A DNA stretch of 7,684 nucleotides from Cyclobacteriaceae bacterium (GCA_025358195.1 JANYKP010000515.1:1-7684), one strand, 5' to 3'; positions 1 to 7,029 are shown, numbered from the stretch's first letter. The notes: generated by a model from the letters alone, not told the origin. A program made the numbers and translations.

Positions 1-20
1 CCAAATTTGAGTTCCTCCAT
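1..20 (-). CDS. Start of a partial partner gene, possibly a PemK/MazF-like toxin (5' end only)
   Basis: An ATG on the minus strand at 20-18 lies two bases after the TGA stop of the antitoxin-like gene (25-23). The reading frame is open to the window edge and begins MEELKFG. Such tight coupling is typical of the second gene of a type II toxin-antitoxin operon. From memory, many PemK/MazF-like toxins of Bacteroidota begin with a short lead-in to a KFG(D) motif, which fits the residues visible here. Only about seven codons can be seen, so the family is an inference from position and those few residues. The GGAGG within the first codons could instead serve a start further downstream outside the window. 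Confidence 0.4.
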
Positions 21-22
21 AC

Positions 23-241
23 TCAATAGTGATCGTAAACAGAATCTGTTTTAGCGTAACCTTTTAAGAACTTCTCTTTGGAAAGATGTTGAAAATCATC
101 TTTTTCTTTTTGATCGGGCTCGTCCATCAGCACAATCACTCGTACATTCTTATTTTTTGACGTGGTAACTTGCTTATGCAGCTTCTTAGGAATCTGTATC
201 CTGTTGTTTTTAAGCTTTGTCTTAAATTCTACTGCTTTCAT
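23..241 (-). CDS. Small antitoxin-like protein (72 aa)
   Basis: This 72-residue charged protein is probably the antitoxin of a type II toxin-antitoxin pair. Near the N terminus (residues 12-21) it has NNRIQIPKKL, which resembles the 'x-I-x-IP-x-x-L' core of AbrB/SpoVT-type swapped-hairpin DNA-binding antitoxins. A hydrophobic strand follows (VRVIVLM, about residues 35-41), then an acidic/lysine-rich stretch. The C terminus, FLKGYAKTDSVYDHY, looks like the flexible toxin-wrapping tail I associate with small Bacteroidota antitoxins. I chose the ATG at 241-239. A longer frame from a TTG at 259 would overlap a good -7 promoter element (257-264), making that TTG non-transcribed. The partner gene starts 2 bases after the stop, which suggests an operon. 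The exact family is not certain; a plain hypothetical protein is the alternative. Confidence 0.65.
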   Translation of the reverse strand: MKAVEFKTKLKNNRIQIPKKLHKQVTTSKNKNVRVIVLMDEPDQKEKDDFQHLSKEKFLKGYAKTDSVYDHY

Positions 242-256
242 TGAAACGAATTTAAC

Positions 257-264
257 CAAAGATA
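257..264 (-). promoter_or_regulatory. Putative -7 promoter element of the antitoxin-like gene
   Basis: Read on the minus strand this is TATCTTTG, an exact match to the Bacteroidota primary-sigma -7 consensus TAnnTTTG. It sits 15 bases upstream of the ATG at 241, giving a very short leader, which is common in this phylum. No convincing TTTG element is seen at the -33 position. The element overlaps the alternative TTG start at 259 and so argues for the ATG start. Confidence 0.45.
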
Positions 265-396
265 CAAATTATAGCGCTTAAGATTTGACTTTTATCCTTG
301 TTTTCGGTTGGGGGCGCTTGGGCGAGAATCTCCTTGAGATGTTGTGTGTTTTTTTATCCGAGTCCTTTTTCGTCAATTAGTTATTTGCTAGAATCA

Positions 397-419
397 GCGC
401 TTTAACACGAATGAAGCGC
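397..419 (-). terminator. Weak hairpin downstream of purB, possible transcription end
   Basis: GCGCTT (397-402) and AAGCGC (414-419) form a 6-bp inverted repeat with an 11-base loop, starting 11 bases after the purB stop. There is no clear T-run on the downstream side in the purB direction, so it is not a classical intrinsic terminator. The rest of the 242-429 gap holds nothing I can identify apart from the antitoxin promoter element. Confidence 0.2.
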
Positions 420-429
420 AAGGCATTTT

Positions 430-1773
430 TTAAATCCCCGTATAATTAAACGGTGTAATTTTTTTTAACCTTTTTTTCAGTGCGTCACTGACGTTCAACC
501 CATCAATAAACTTCACGAAACTTTCTTTCGTAATCTTCTCGTTTTTCCGTGTCAGCTGTTTCAGGGCTTCGTATGGATTTGGATATCCCTCTTTTCTCAA
601 GATCGTCTGGATCGCCTCAGCTACCACAGCCCAGTTATCCTCGAGGTCTTTATCAATGGCAGTGCGGTTCAATTCCAGTTTGTTGATACCCCGTTCCAGG
701 GAATGCAAGGCAAGCCAGGTATGAGCCATGGGTACCCCGATGTTTCGCAGCACCGTCGAGTCGGTAAGGTCGCGTTGAAGTCGTGAGATGGGAAGTTTTG
801 CTGAAAAGTGTTCAAATAAGGCACTGGCCAAACCCAGGTTGCCTTCAGCATTTTCAAAGTCGATGGGGTTTACTTTATGCGGCATGGCCGATGAACCTAC
901 TTCTCCGGCCTTGATGGTCTGTTTGAAATAGTTCATCGCAATGTATTGCCACACATCCCTGCTGTAGTCGATGAGGATTGTATTGATCCGTTTCAGATTA
1001 TCAAACAAAGCGGCCAGGTTATCGTAGTGCTCTATTTGCGTCGTCGGGTGGCTTCGACTAAGGCCCAATGTTTTTGAAACAAATTGATCAGCAAATTTTA
1101 TCCAATTGACGTCAGGATATGCGATGTGGTGTGCATTGAAATTACCAGTGGCTCCCCCAAACTTAGCCGAATGTGGAATGGTTTTTAATAATTCAAGTTG
1201 CCGTTTGATTCGTTCAGAAAATACGGCCATCTCTTTTCCTAGTCGCGTGGGGGAGGCCGGCTGGCCGTGAGTGCGCGCCAGCATAGCAACATCTTTCCAT
1301 TTCGTGGCCTGTCGATCGATCAGTTTAACGGTGCCATTTAGCTTGGGCAGGAATTCATTTTCCAAAAACTCCTTGAGCATCAGGGGTGTAGCGGTATTAT
1401 TAATATCCTGAGAGGTAAGGCCAAGGTGTATAAATTCTTTAAATGCCGATAGCCCGTTTTTATCAAACATCTCCTTTAAAAAATACTCCACCGCTTTCAC
1501 GTCATGATTGGTCGTCTTCTCAATGATTTTGATTTTGCTTGCAGCAGCTTCATCAAACTCCTTGAAGAATGACCGAAGCAGTGAATATTTTTTCTTTGGA
1601 AAGGATTTCAATTCCGGCAGGGGCCACTCACATAAGGCAATAAAATACTCAATCTCAATCCGCAGCCTGTACCGGATGAGGGCATATTCGGAGAAATAGT
1701 TTGAAAGGAGTGAGGTTGTTGGAAAATAACGACCATCCAGTGGCGAGATGGCCGTAAGGGAGTTCAGTTGCAC
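430..1773 (-). CDS. purB: Adenylosuccinate lyase
   Basis: PurB catalyses two fumarate-releasing steps in the cytoplasm: SAICAR to AICAR in IMP synthesis, and adenylosuccinate to AMP. The 447-residue protein is complete and close to the 456 of E. coli PurB, and it is of that sub-type. It begins with SLTAISPLDGRY (5-16), like the E. coli enzyme. TTNHDVKAVEYF (87-98) and LTSQDINNTA (119-128) are substrate-binding segments. ARTHGQP (166-172) carries the probable general acid His169. The fumarate-lyase signature GSSAMPHKVNP (293-303) lies in the flexible loop carrying the catalytic serine (Ser294/295). The start codon is GTG: no in-frame ATG lies upstream before a TAG at 1794-1792, and the N-terminal match begins exactly at this codon. 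It is divergent from the DUF5916 gene across about 110 bases. No other purine genes are nearby. Family assignment is very secure. Confidence 0.97.
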   Translation of the reverse strand: MQLNSLTAISPLDGRYFPTTSLLSNYFSEYALIRYRLRIEIEYFIALCEWPLPELKSFPKKKYSLLRSFFKEFDEAAASKIKIIEKTTNHDVKAVEYFLKEMFDKNGLSAFKEFIHLGLTSQDINNTATPLMLKEFLENEFLPKLNGTVKLIDRQATKWKDVAMLARTHGQPASPTRLGKEMAVFSERIKRQLELLKTIPHSAKFGGATGNFNAHHIAYPDVNWIKFADQFVSKTLGLSRSHPTTQIEHYDNLAALFDNLKRINTILIDYSRDVWQYIAMNYFKQTIKAGEVGSSAMPHKVNPIDFENAEGNLGLASALFEHFSAKLPISRLQRDLTDSTVLRNIGVPMAHTWLALHSLERGINKLELNRTAIDKDLEDNWAVVAEAIQTILRKEGYPNPYEALKQLTRKNEKITKESFVKFIDGLNVSDALKKRLKKITPFNYTGI

Positions 1774-1774
1774 A

Positions 1775-1792
1775 GCGGGCTTGTTAAGCCGC
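1775..1792 (-). promoter_or_regulatory. Hairpin directly in front of the purB GTG start
   Basis: The bases 1775-1792 form a near-palindrome: GCGGCTT pairs with AAGCCCGC through a 7-bp stem, with a one-base bulge and a 3-base loop in the purB sense. It ends one base before the GTG start codon. If it is within the transcript it could hinder ribosome access; if it is upstream of the start site it could be a protein-binding palindrome. A TATTTTAG sequence (1799-1792, one mismatch to TAnnTTTG) overlaps its outer edge, so the leader may begin inside it. No function is shown. Confidence 0.3.
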
Positions 1793-1866
1793 TAAAATAA
1801 ATCTTTTTAACGAATCCTTAACTTTTTCGTTCAATCCTGAGTGAACAAAATTCAAGGGGAATGGTT

Positions 1867-1874
1867 TAGTTTTG
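1867..1874 (+). promoter_or_regulatory. Putative -7 promoter element of the DUF5916 gene
   Basis: TAGTTTTG matches the Bacteroidota -7 consensus TAnnTTTG exactly. The following bases run GCGCCCTTT straight into the ATG at 1883, a near-leaderless layout common in this phylum. A longer frame from a GTG at 1841 runs through this element, so the ATG at 1883 is the better start. No clear -33 TTTG is seen. Confidence 0.55.
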
Positions 1875-1882
1875 CGCCCTTT

Positions 1883-4168
1883 ATGAAACGACTAGGTAAG
1901 ATTATATTTATTTTTTTAGCAGTACTGGATAGCTCACTTGTTTTCTCTCAAACAAAAAACGCTCCTGGTCTGGAGTTGCCGATCAGGAAGGCAAAGGGGC
2001 TGATGGTGCTGGATGGTAAACTGGACGAAGAAGATTGGAAGGTGGCTGGGATAGCCAAAGATTTTTTTCTGAACTACCCGGTGGATACGGCGGCGGCACC
2101 TTTTCAAACAGAAGCGCGTCTGACATTTGATGACCACGCTTTATATGTTTCGTTTGTTTGCTATGATGACAACACGCCCAATGTTATACAATCGCTGCGA
2201 AGGGATTTTGACTATGGAACCAATGATAACGTTGGTGTTTTTCTTGGACCATACAATGATGCCATCAATGGATTCTATTTTGTAATCACTCCGCAAGGTG
2301 TTCAGTTGGAAGGGACCATTGCGGGTGCAGGTGCGGATGAAAATGGATATAATCCTACCTGGGACAACAAATGGTATTCGAAAGTGACCAAGTTGGAAGA
2401 TCGGTGGATTGCCGAATTAATGATTCCATTTAAAAGTTTCCGCTTCAAGAGTGAGCTGCCCGAGTGGAATATTACCTTCCAGCGATATGACCTCAAGCGA
2501 AATCATGTCAGTAGTTGGATCGCAACACCGATTCAATTTTTTGGCACCTCGTTCGCCTACACTGGCAAGTTGACCTGGAAAGATCAGGCACCACATCATA
2601 CTACGAATATCTCGATCATTCCCTACCTGGCAGGTGGGTCTGCGACCGATAAGGCAACAGAACCTCCGACAAAAACAACCGACTTGCAGACCGGCTTCGA
2701 TGCAAAAATAGGCGTTACCCCTTCGCTTAATTTAGATCTAACCATAAACCCCGATTTTTCACAAGTGGAGGTAGACCGGCAGGTGATCAATCTCACACGT
2801 TTTGAATTTCAGTTTCCAGAACGAAGGCAATTTTTCCTTGAGAACAGCGACCTGTTCGACCGTATGGGATGGCCAACGGCGCGTCCGTTTTTTTCCCGGA
2901 GGATAGGTTTGGCCAGGGACTCGACCGGTACTTTAAGAAAAGTACCAATTTTATATGGCGCCCGATTAAGCGGATCACTCTCGAAGAAATGGCGGTTGAG
3001 CTTGCTCAATATGCAAACCAAAGAGAAGTTGTCGATGGGCCTTCCGGGTCAGAATTTTACAGTGGTAGCCATTCAACGTAACTTCTGGAAGCAATCCAAC
3101 ATCCAGCTATCTTTTGTGAATAAGGAATCGCTTGGTGTGGGAGTGAGCGATATTTCGAAATTCTTTTACAGCGATCTGTGGAAGAAAAAGATTGTGGGTA
3201 ATGATACCACCAAGGTGTTAAATCAATTTAATCGTGTGGCCACCCTTGATATCGAATCTCGCAGCGTCAACAATACCTGGTATTCGAGCTTGTATTTCAG
3301 TAAGTCGTTTGATTCATTTACCATTGGGGACCACCTGACAGGTGGTGGGTTTGTTCAGTACGTCAAACGGAATATTCAACTGGCATTTGGACAGACCTAT
3401 CTGCAAAAGAATTACAATTCAGAGGCAGGCTTTGTTCCCAGTCATGGGGTTTATCCGGGAGTGAACAATACTTTTGCAAATATCTATGGTACGTTTTACC
3501 CCAAGAATACGATTGTGGCTAAAAGTGGCCCCAGTCTTGACTTAAATCTTAACACAATACCCGGGGGCATCATTACCGATAGGTCGGCTACCCTTGGGTA
3601 TTCGATTAATTTTCTTAACACGGCGGTGTTTGGTGTTGCGTACCTGTACGTTTTTCAGGAGCTTACGAATTCGTTTAACCCTATTGATAAGGGAAAGTAC
3701 ACCAATTTTTTGCCCGGCGAGCGGTACAACTGGAACCGCTATTCGCTCTACTTCCAATCCAATCAACGAAAAGTTTTTCGCTACTCACTTGGAACTAATA
3801 CAGGAGGATTTTACAATGGTGAAAACCTGAATTTTAACGGAGAAGTAAATTTCCGCTACCAGCCGTATGGGAGTGTGTCCGTCCGCTTTGATTACAATGA
3901 TCTGAAACTTCCTGAGAATTTTGGACGAGAGAAACTGTTTGTGGTAAGTCCGCGCTTTGACCTGACCTTGACCAGTAAAATTTTTCTTACCACGTTTGTT
4001 CAATATAACACCCTGCTGGACAATGTAAATCTCAACGCGCGTTTTCAATGGCGGTATAAACCTGCGAGCGACTTTTTTGTTGTGTACACTGAAAACTACC
4101 TGCCCGAAACATTTGGAAGCAAAAACCGGGCACTGGTGTTCAAATTCACCTACTGGCTCAACATTTAA
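1883..4168 (+). CDS. DUF5916 outer-membrane beta-barrel protein with N-terminal CBM9-like domain
   Basis: This 761-residue protein is probably exported to the outer membrane. Residues 1-22 are a signal peptide (MKRLGK, then a hydrophobic run ending LVFS before Gln23). Residues of about 40-230 resemble the CBM9-like sugar-binding domain: LDGKLDEEDW (43-52) is the usual opening, followed by LTFDDHALYVSF (80-91) and a W-rich second half with AELMIPFKSFRF (177-188). From about 240 on it is DUF5916: NLDLTINPDFSQVE and a FPERRQFFLENS-type motif, then many alternating aromatic strands, ending in the aromatic-rich FTYWLNI expected of a beta-barrel C terminus. The family is widespread in Bacteroidota and its substrate is not established; binding or uptake of carbohydrate-like material is a guess from the first domain. 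I preferred the ATG at 1883 over a GTG at 1841 because of the signal peptide and promoter position. It stands alone, with no SusC/SusD partner or glycoside hydrolase nearby. Confidence 0.87.
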   Translation: MKRLGKIIFIFLAVLDSSLVFSQTKNAPGLELPIRKAKGLMVLDGKLDEEDWKVAGIAKDFFLNYPVDTAAAPFQTEARLTFDDHALYVSFVCYDDNTPNVIQSLRRDFDYGTNDNVGVFLGPYNDAINGFYFVITPQGVQLEGTIAGAGADENGYNPTWDNKWYSKVTKLEDRWIAELMIPFKSFRFKSELPEWNITFQRYDLKRNHVSSWIATPIQFFGTSFAYTGKLTWKDQAPHHTTNISIIPYLAGGSATDKATEPPTKTTDLQTGFDAKIGVTPSLNLDLTINPDFSQVEVDRQVINLTRFEFQFPERRQFFLENSDLFDRMGWPTARPFFSRRIGLARDSTGTLRKVPILYGARLSGSLSKKWRLSLLNMQTKEKLSMGLPGQNFTVVAIQRNFWKQSNIQLSFVNKESLGVGVSDISKFFYSDLWKKKIVGNDTTKVLNQFNRVATLDIESRSVNNTWYSSLYFSKSFDSFTIGDHLTGGGFVQYVKRNIQLAFGQTYLQKNYNSEAGFVPSHGVYPGVNNTFANIYGTFYPKNTIVAKSGPSLDLNLNTIPGGIITDRSATLGYSINFLNTAVFGVAYLYVFQELTNSFNPIDKGKYTNFLPGERYNWNRYSLYFQSNQRKVFRYSLGTNTGGFYNGENLNFNGEVNFRYQPYGSVSVRFDYNDLKLPENFGREKLFVVSPRFDLTLTSKIFLTTFVQYNTLLDNVNLNARFQWRYKPASDFFVVYTENYLPETFGSKNRALVFKFTYWLNI

Positions 4169-4179
4169 AGGAGAGTTTG

Positions 4180-4187
4180 TAGCTTTG
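4180..4187 (+). promoter_or_regulatory. Putative -7 promoter element in the gap before the reductase gene
   Basis: TAGCTTTG matches TAnnTTTG exactly and is followed by CAATTG. It lies 12 bases after the DUF5916 stop. If active, transcription of the reductase gene would start near 4193 and carry the whole triple-hairpin element in a leader of about 175 bases. No -33 element is evident. A second weak candidate is TTTCTTTG just before 4350, which lacks the TA. Confidence 0.3.
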
Positions 4188-4224
4188 CAATTGTTTTAAG
4201 TGGATTGTATTTTCAAATTGCGGG

Positions 4225-4326
4225 AGTCATTTGGGCTAAAGCCCGTTAAGTAACTGCTAAATTGCCACGGCCTTAAGGCCGTGGCAATTTAGGTGCACCC
4301 TACAAGGACTTTAGTCCAACGCGACT
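4225..4326. repeat. REP/MITE-like triple-hairpin intergenic element
   Basis: Three hairpins are arranged almost symmetrically in about 100 bases. The centre is a perfect 36-bp palindrome (4257-4292) built around ACGGCCTTAAGGCCGT. The left hairpin is GGGCTAAAGCCC (4233-4244). The right one is GGACTTTAGTCC (4307-4318), whose reverse complement GGACTAAAGTCC differs from the left only by a paired G-C to A-T exchange. With TTGG next to each and AGTC (4225-4228) or GACT (4323-4326) further out, the element has imperfect terminal inverted repeats. Spacers are 12 and 14 bases. Such layouts are known for REP sequences mobilised by RAYT/IS200-type single-strand transposases; no transposase is in the window. 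It may also slow or end transcription, though it has no U-run. Confidence 0.7.
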
Positions 4327-4367
4327 ACTGGAATGCACTTTTTCTTTGATTAAAACTATTTATTCCA

Positions 4368-5483
4368 ATGGCATTCAGCCTGTTTAAGAAATCCGAGAAG
4401 AAAGAAGAGTCGCATAGTGGCCCTCACTACTATGCTCTCAAAGTGAAAAACATAGTACACGAGACGAAGGATGCTATTTCGATCGTGTTTGAACAACCGG
4501 TTTCTGGAAAAATAGCGTATCGGTCCGGGCAGTTTTTAACATTGATTGTACCCATTCAGGGTAAAGATGTGAGGCGGGCCTACTCACTTTGTTCTTCACC
4601 CTTCGTAGATTCTGATTTAGTCGTTTCTGTAAAGCGTGTTGACAATGGGCTGATGTCCAATTGGCTTCCCGACAATTTAAAAGCTGGTTCCACACTCAAG
4701 GTGATGGAACCGATGGGCCAGTTCACCACGGACTACCAAAAAGAAAGGAAACGCCACCTCATTATGTTTGCCGGCGGCAGTGGCATTACTCCGATGATGT
4801 CGCTCATCAAGAGTCTTCTTACACAGGAACCGGATAGCATTGTCTCACTCATTTATTGCAACCGTAACATTGAAAGCATCATTTTTAAAGAGGAGTTAAC
4901 CAGGTTGGAAACGAAGTATGAAGGGCGCCTGCATGTAATACAGGTATTGGACGAAGCGCCGATGAACTGGCAGGGCTATTCCGGTTTGCTCAATCACGAG
5001 ATGCTGACAAAATTGTTTGAGCGCATTCCCAACTGGGGCATGGAGAAATCAACGTATCTCATGTGTGGGCCGGAAGGTATGATGAAGAATGTGGAGACCC
5101 TGCTCGATCAACACCACATTCCCAAAGAAAATATTTTTAAGGAAAGTTTTGTTTCGCCCACCATTGCCAAAGAGCAAAAGAAAGAGACGACCCCTGCTGC
5201 TGAAAACAAAGCGAGGGAGGTAACGATCCGCTACGACGGGCATGAATACAAAGTGTTGGTGCAACCCAATCGCGCCATCCTCGAGACTGCCCTTGACGCC
5301 GGCATCGACTTGCCGTACTCGTGTCAAAGCGGACTTTGCACCGCCTGCCGCGGGAAGGCGCTTTCCGGAAAAGTGAAACTCGATGAAGAGGAAGGATTAT
5401 CCCAATCCGAGCGCGATGAGGGGTATGTGTTGACCTGTGTCGGTCATCCGCTTACGGATGATGTGGTGATTGAGATTGGGTGA
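4368..5483 (+). CDS. Ferredoxin-NADP reductase-like flavoprotein with C-terminal 2Fe-2S domain (PaaE/HmpX-type architecture)
   Basis: This cytoplasmic 371-residue protein should pass electrons from NAD(P)H through FAD to a 2Fe-2S cluster and on to an unknown acceptor. Domain order is: FAD-binding FR-type barrel (about 20-122) with RAYS (70-73) for FAD; NAD(P)-binding domain (about 128-262) with AGGSGITP (135-142) and CGPEGM (233-238); a lysine/glutamate/alanine linker (about 263-283); and a plant-type ferredoxin domain (about 284-371). Cluster ligands are Cys319, Cys324, Cys327 and Cys357 (C-x4-C-x2-C-x29-C), all present. The same order occurs in PaaE (phenylacetyl-CoA epoxygenase reductase), KshB and related oxygenase reductases. 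No paaABC or other oxygenase gene is near, so I give no symbol. The ATG at 4368 is the natural start; residues 1-19 are a charged extension. It converges with the serine hydrolase, with stop codons about 50 bases apart. Confidence 0.88.
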   Translation: MAFSLFKKSEKKEESHSGPHYYALKVKNIVHETKDAISIVFEQPVSGKIAYRSGQFLTLIVPIQGKDVRRAYSLCSSPFVDSDLVVSVKRVDNGLMSNWLPDNLKAGSTLKVMEPMGQFTTDYQKERKRHLIMFAGGSGITPMMSLIKSLLTQEPDSIVSLIYCNRNIESIIFKEELTRLETKYEGRLHVIQVLDEAPMNWQGYSGLLNHEMLTKLFERIPNWGMEKSTYLMCGPEGMMKNVETLLDQHHIPKENIFKESFVSPTIAKEQKKETTPAAENKAREVTIRYDGHEYKVLVQPNRAILETALDAGIDLPYSCQSGLCTACRGKALSGKVKLDEEEGLSQSERDEGYVLTCVGHPLTDDVVIEIG

Positions 5484-5532
5484 GTGGTGATCGGTAAGTT
5501 ACACGATCACCGATTACTGATCACCGATTACC
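5479..5532. repeat. Inverted array of 7-base repeats between convergent genes
   Basis: The gap between the two convergent genes is made almost wholly of heptamers. On the plus strand GGTGAGT (5479), GGTGATC (5486) and GGTAAGT (5493) are followed by a 5-base centre. Then come GATCACC (5505), GATTACT (5512), GATCACC (5519) and GATTACC (5526), which are the same unit inverted (GGTRATC-like on the other strand). The 13-base string GATCACCGATTAC occurs twice. GGTGATCG (5486-5493) and CGATCACC (5504-5511) form an 8-bp stem that could act as a two-way transcription barrier, although no T-run follows. The first heptamer includes the reductase stop codon, and the array ends three bases before the hydrolase stop. 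Confidence 0.75.
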
Positions 5533-5535
5533 AAT

Positions 5536-7029
5536 TTACTTGCTCTTCTTAAATTCAATTCCTTCAAAGTTCACCGTACTTACCTTTCCGTCAGCGCCGA
5601 AATTGAATGTAGCGTTGGTTTTGCCATACCATTTTTTCTCAAACCACCCACGATACGTATCATAATGCCAGTGCTCCAGGGTTGCTTTGGTAAAGTTGTT
5701 GGCATTCACGGTCAATTGACTGCCATTGACAGCAATCTCCACAAAACCATACAGCGGGCTGTTATATTTTCCGGCATAACTTTCCATTGGCAACGTTGGT
5801 TTTGTGTTGAGCACTCTATTGGCTTCAAAATCCTTTTTAACTTTTTCACTGGTCATCCTGATTTTATCGTAAATATTTTTGAAGTCGGTGCTCCAGTCTT
5901 GCGTGCCGCCAAGGGCGAAAAGATCAAATGTTTTGTATACCAGTGCATGGCGAACTTCGGCATGATCATAATTCGCAAAGACATAAATACCAAGTTTATT
6001 ATCGGGAAGCTGCGCGTGAATGGCAACAGCGCCCGCCAAACTGCCCGTGTGAAAATTTATCTTTTTTCCCTTGTAGTCATGCTGGAACCAACCAAGGCCA
6101 TACGTTGTCCAGTTAGGTTTGGTGAGCTGTTGGGTGGGATAGAACTCACCGGCTGGAACCAGCACTTGAGGTTTAAACATTTCCGCCCAGGTCTTTTTTG
6201 ACAAGAGTCTTCCACCATCGTATTTACTGCTATCCAGCATACACATCATCCATTTGCTCATGTCATCCACATTCGACCAAACGCTTCCGGCCGGCCCTAT
6301 CGGATCGGCGCTGGTATGCTCGATTACGGTAATCTTCTCTTCAATTTTAAAATGGGCCTGCGTCTTGTTCGGTGATTTTACTTCTTTTAGAAAAGGAACG
6401 GTGTTGGTCATTTGAAGAGGTTGAAAGATTCGATCACGCAGGAACTGATCCCAGGGCTTTCCACTGATTTTTTCAATCACTTTGCCAGCCGCGAGATAAA
6501 ATATATTTTGGTAAACGAAGCTTGACCGGATTGAATAGCTTGGTTTTACGTCTCGCATCTTTCTAATAACTTCATCAGAAGGTATGTCCATGAATCCCCA
6601 CAGAAAGTCGGCATTGCCCACGCCGGTGTCGTGTACAAATAAGTCCCGTATTTTTATTTCACGGGTGGCAGCCGGATCGTAGAGTTGCAGCTCCGGGAGA
6701 TAGTTCACCACCGCGTCATCCCATTTTACTTTGCCTTCGTCCACAAGTATTCCCATGCAGGCTGCTGTCATGGCCTTGGTTGTAGATGCACAGGCAAATA
6801 AGGTTTCAGTATCAACCGCTTCTGCTTTCCCCAATTCCCGCACGCCATATCCCTTTTTGAAAATGACTTGCCCATCTTTTACGACTGCCACCGCCATGCC
6901 CGGGACATTCCATTGTTTTCGGGCATTTTCAACGTACAGATCGAATTCCCTGATCTTTGGATCTGGTGCGGAAACTTTTTGGCCCCAAGCCACTGAACAT
7001 ACGAACAGAAGAAATAATAATAATCGCAT
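5536..7029 (-). CDS. Secreted serine hydrolase, beta-lactamase (class C/PBP-like) family with C-terminal DUF3471-type domain
   Basis: This 497-residue exported hydrolase belongs to the beta-lactamase/penicillin-binding-protein-like serine hydrolases. Residues 1-16 are a signal peptide (MRLLLFLLFVCSVAWG, mature end Gln17), placing it in the periplasm. The catalytic domain spans about 25-370. The SxxK motif is Ser82-Thr-Thr-Lys85 (nucleophile and base), the YxN motif Tyr173-Gln-Asn175, and the KTG-equivalent is His327-Thr-Gly329. Residues of about 400-497 (ESYAGKY onward, W-rich strands) match the DUF3471-type beta domain often fused behind this fold. Substrate cannot be read from sequence: members include esterases, D-amino-acid peptidases and a few true beta-lactamases. 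I chose the ATG at 7029; an upstream ATG at 7065 would add 12 polar residues before the signal peptide. It lies 96 bases after the SMP-30-like gene on the same strand, so co-transcription is possible. Confidence 0.9.
   Translation of the reverse strand: MRLLLFLLFVCSVAWGQKVSAPDPKIREFDLYVENARKQWNVPGMAVAVVKDGQVIFKKGYGVRELGKAEAVDTETLFACASTTKAMTAACMGILVDEGKVKWDDAVVNYLPELQLYDPAATREIKIRDLFVHDTGVGNADFLWGFMDIPSDEVIRKMRDVKPSYSIRSSFVYQNIFYLAAGKVIEKISGKPWDQFLRDRIFQPLQMTNTVPFLKEVKSPNKTQAHFKIEEKITVIEHTSADPIGPAGSVWSNVDDMSKWMMCMLDSSKYDGGRLLSKKTWAEMFKPQVLVPAGEFYPTQQLTKPNWTTYGLGWFQHDYKGKKINFHTGSLAGAVAIHAQLPDNKLGIYVFANYDHAEVRHALVYKTFDLFALGGTQDWSTDFKNIYDKIRMTSEKVKKDFEANRVLNTKPTLPMESYAGKYNSPLYGFVEIAVNGSQLTVNANNFTKATLEHWHYDTYRGWFEKKWYGKTNATFNFGADGKVSTVNFEGIEFKKSK

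Noticed and set aside
242..259. N-terminal extension of the antitoxin-like gene from a TTG codon
   Set aside because: The TTG overlaps a TATCTTTG promoter element, and the ATG at 241 gives a normal start.
1841..1882. N-terminal extension of the DUF5916 protein from a GTG codon
   Set aside because: It would place polar residues before a good signal peptide, and the TAGTTTTG promoter element lies inside it.
4225..4326. CRISPR array or riboswitch in the hairpin-rich gap
   Set aside because: There are no regularly spaced identical repeats with unique spacers, and the near-perfect palindromes with inverted outer arms fit a REP/MITE element better than a ligand-binding RNA.
5486..5511. Classical rho-independent terminator between the convergent genes
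   Set aside because: The 8-bp stem is real, but no T-run follows on either side, and the bases are better explained as part of the heptamer array.
5665..6201. 178-codon open frame on the plus strand opposite the serine hydrolase
   Set aside because: It is wholly antisense to a gene with intact SxxK, YxN and HTG motifs, and its translation shows no recognisable domain. It is a shadow frame.
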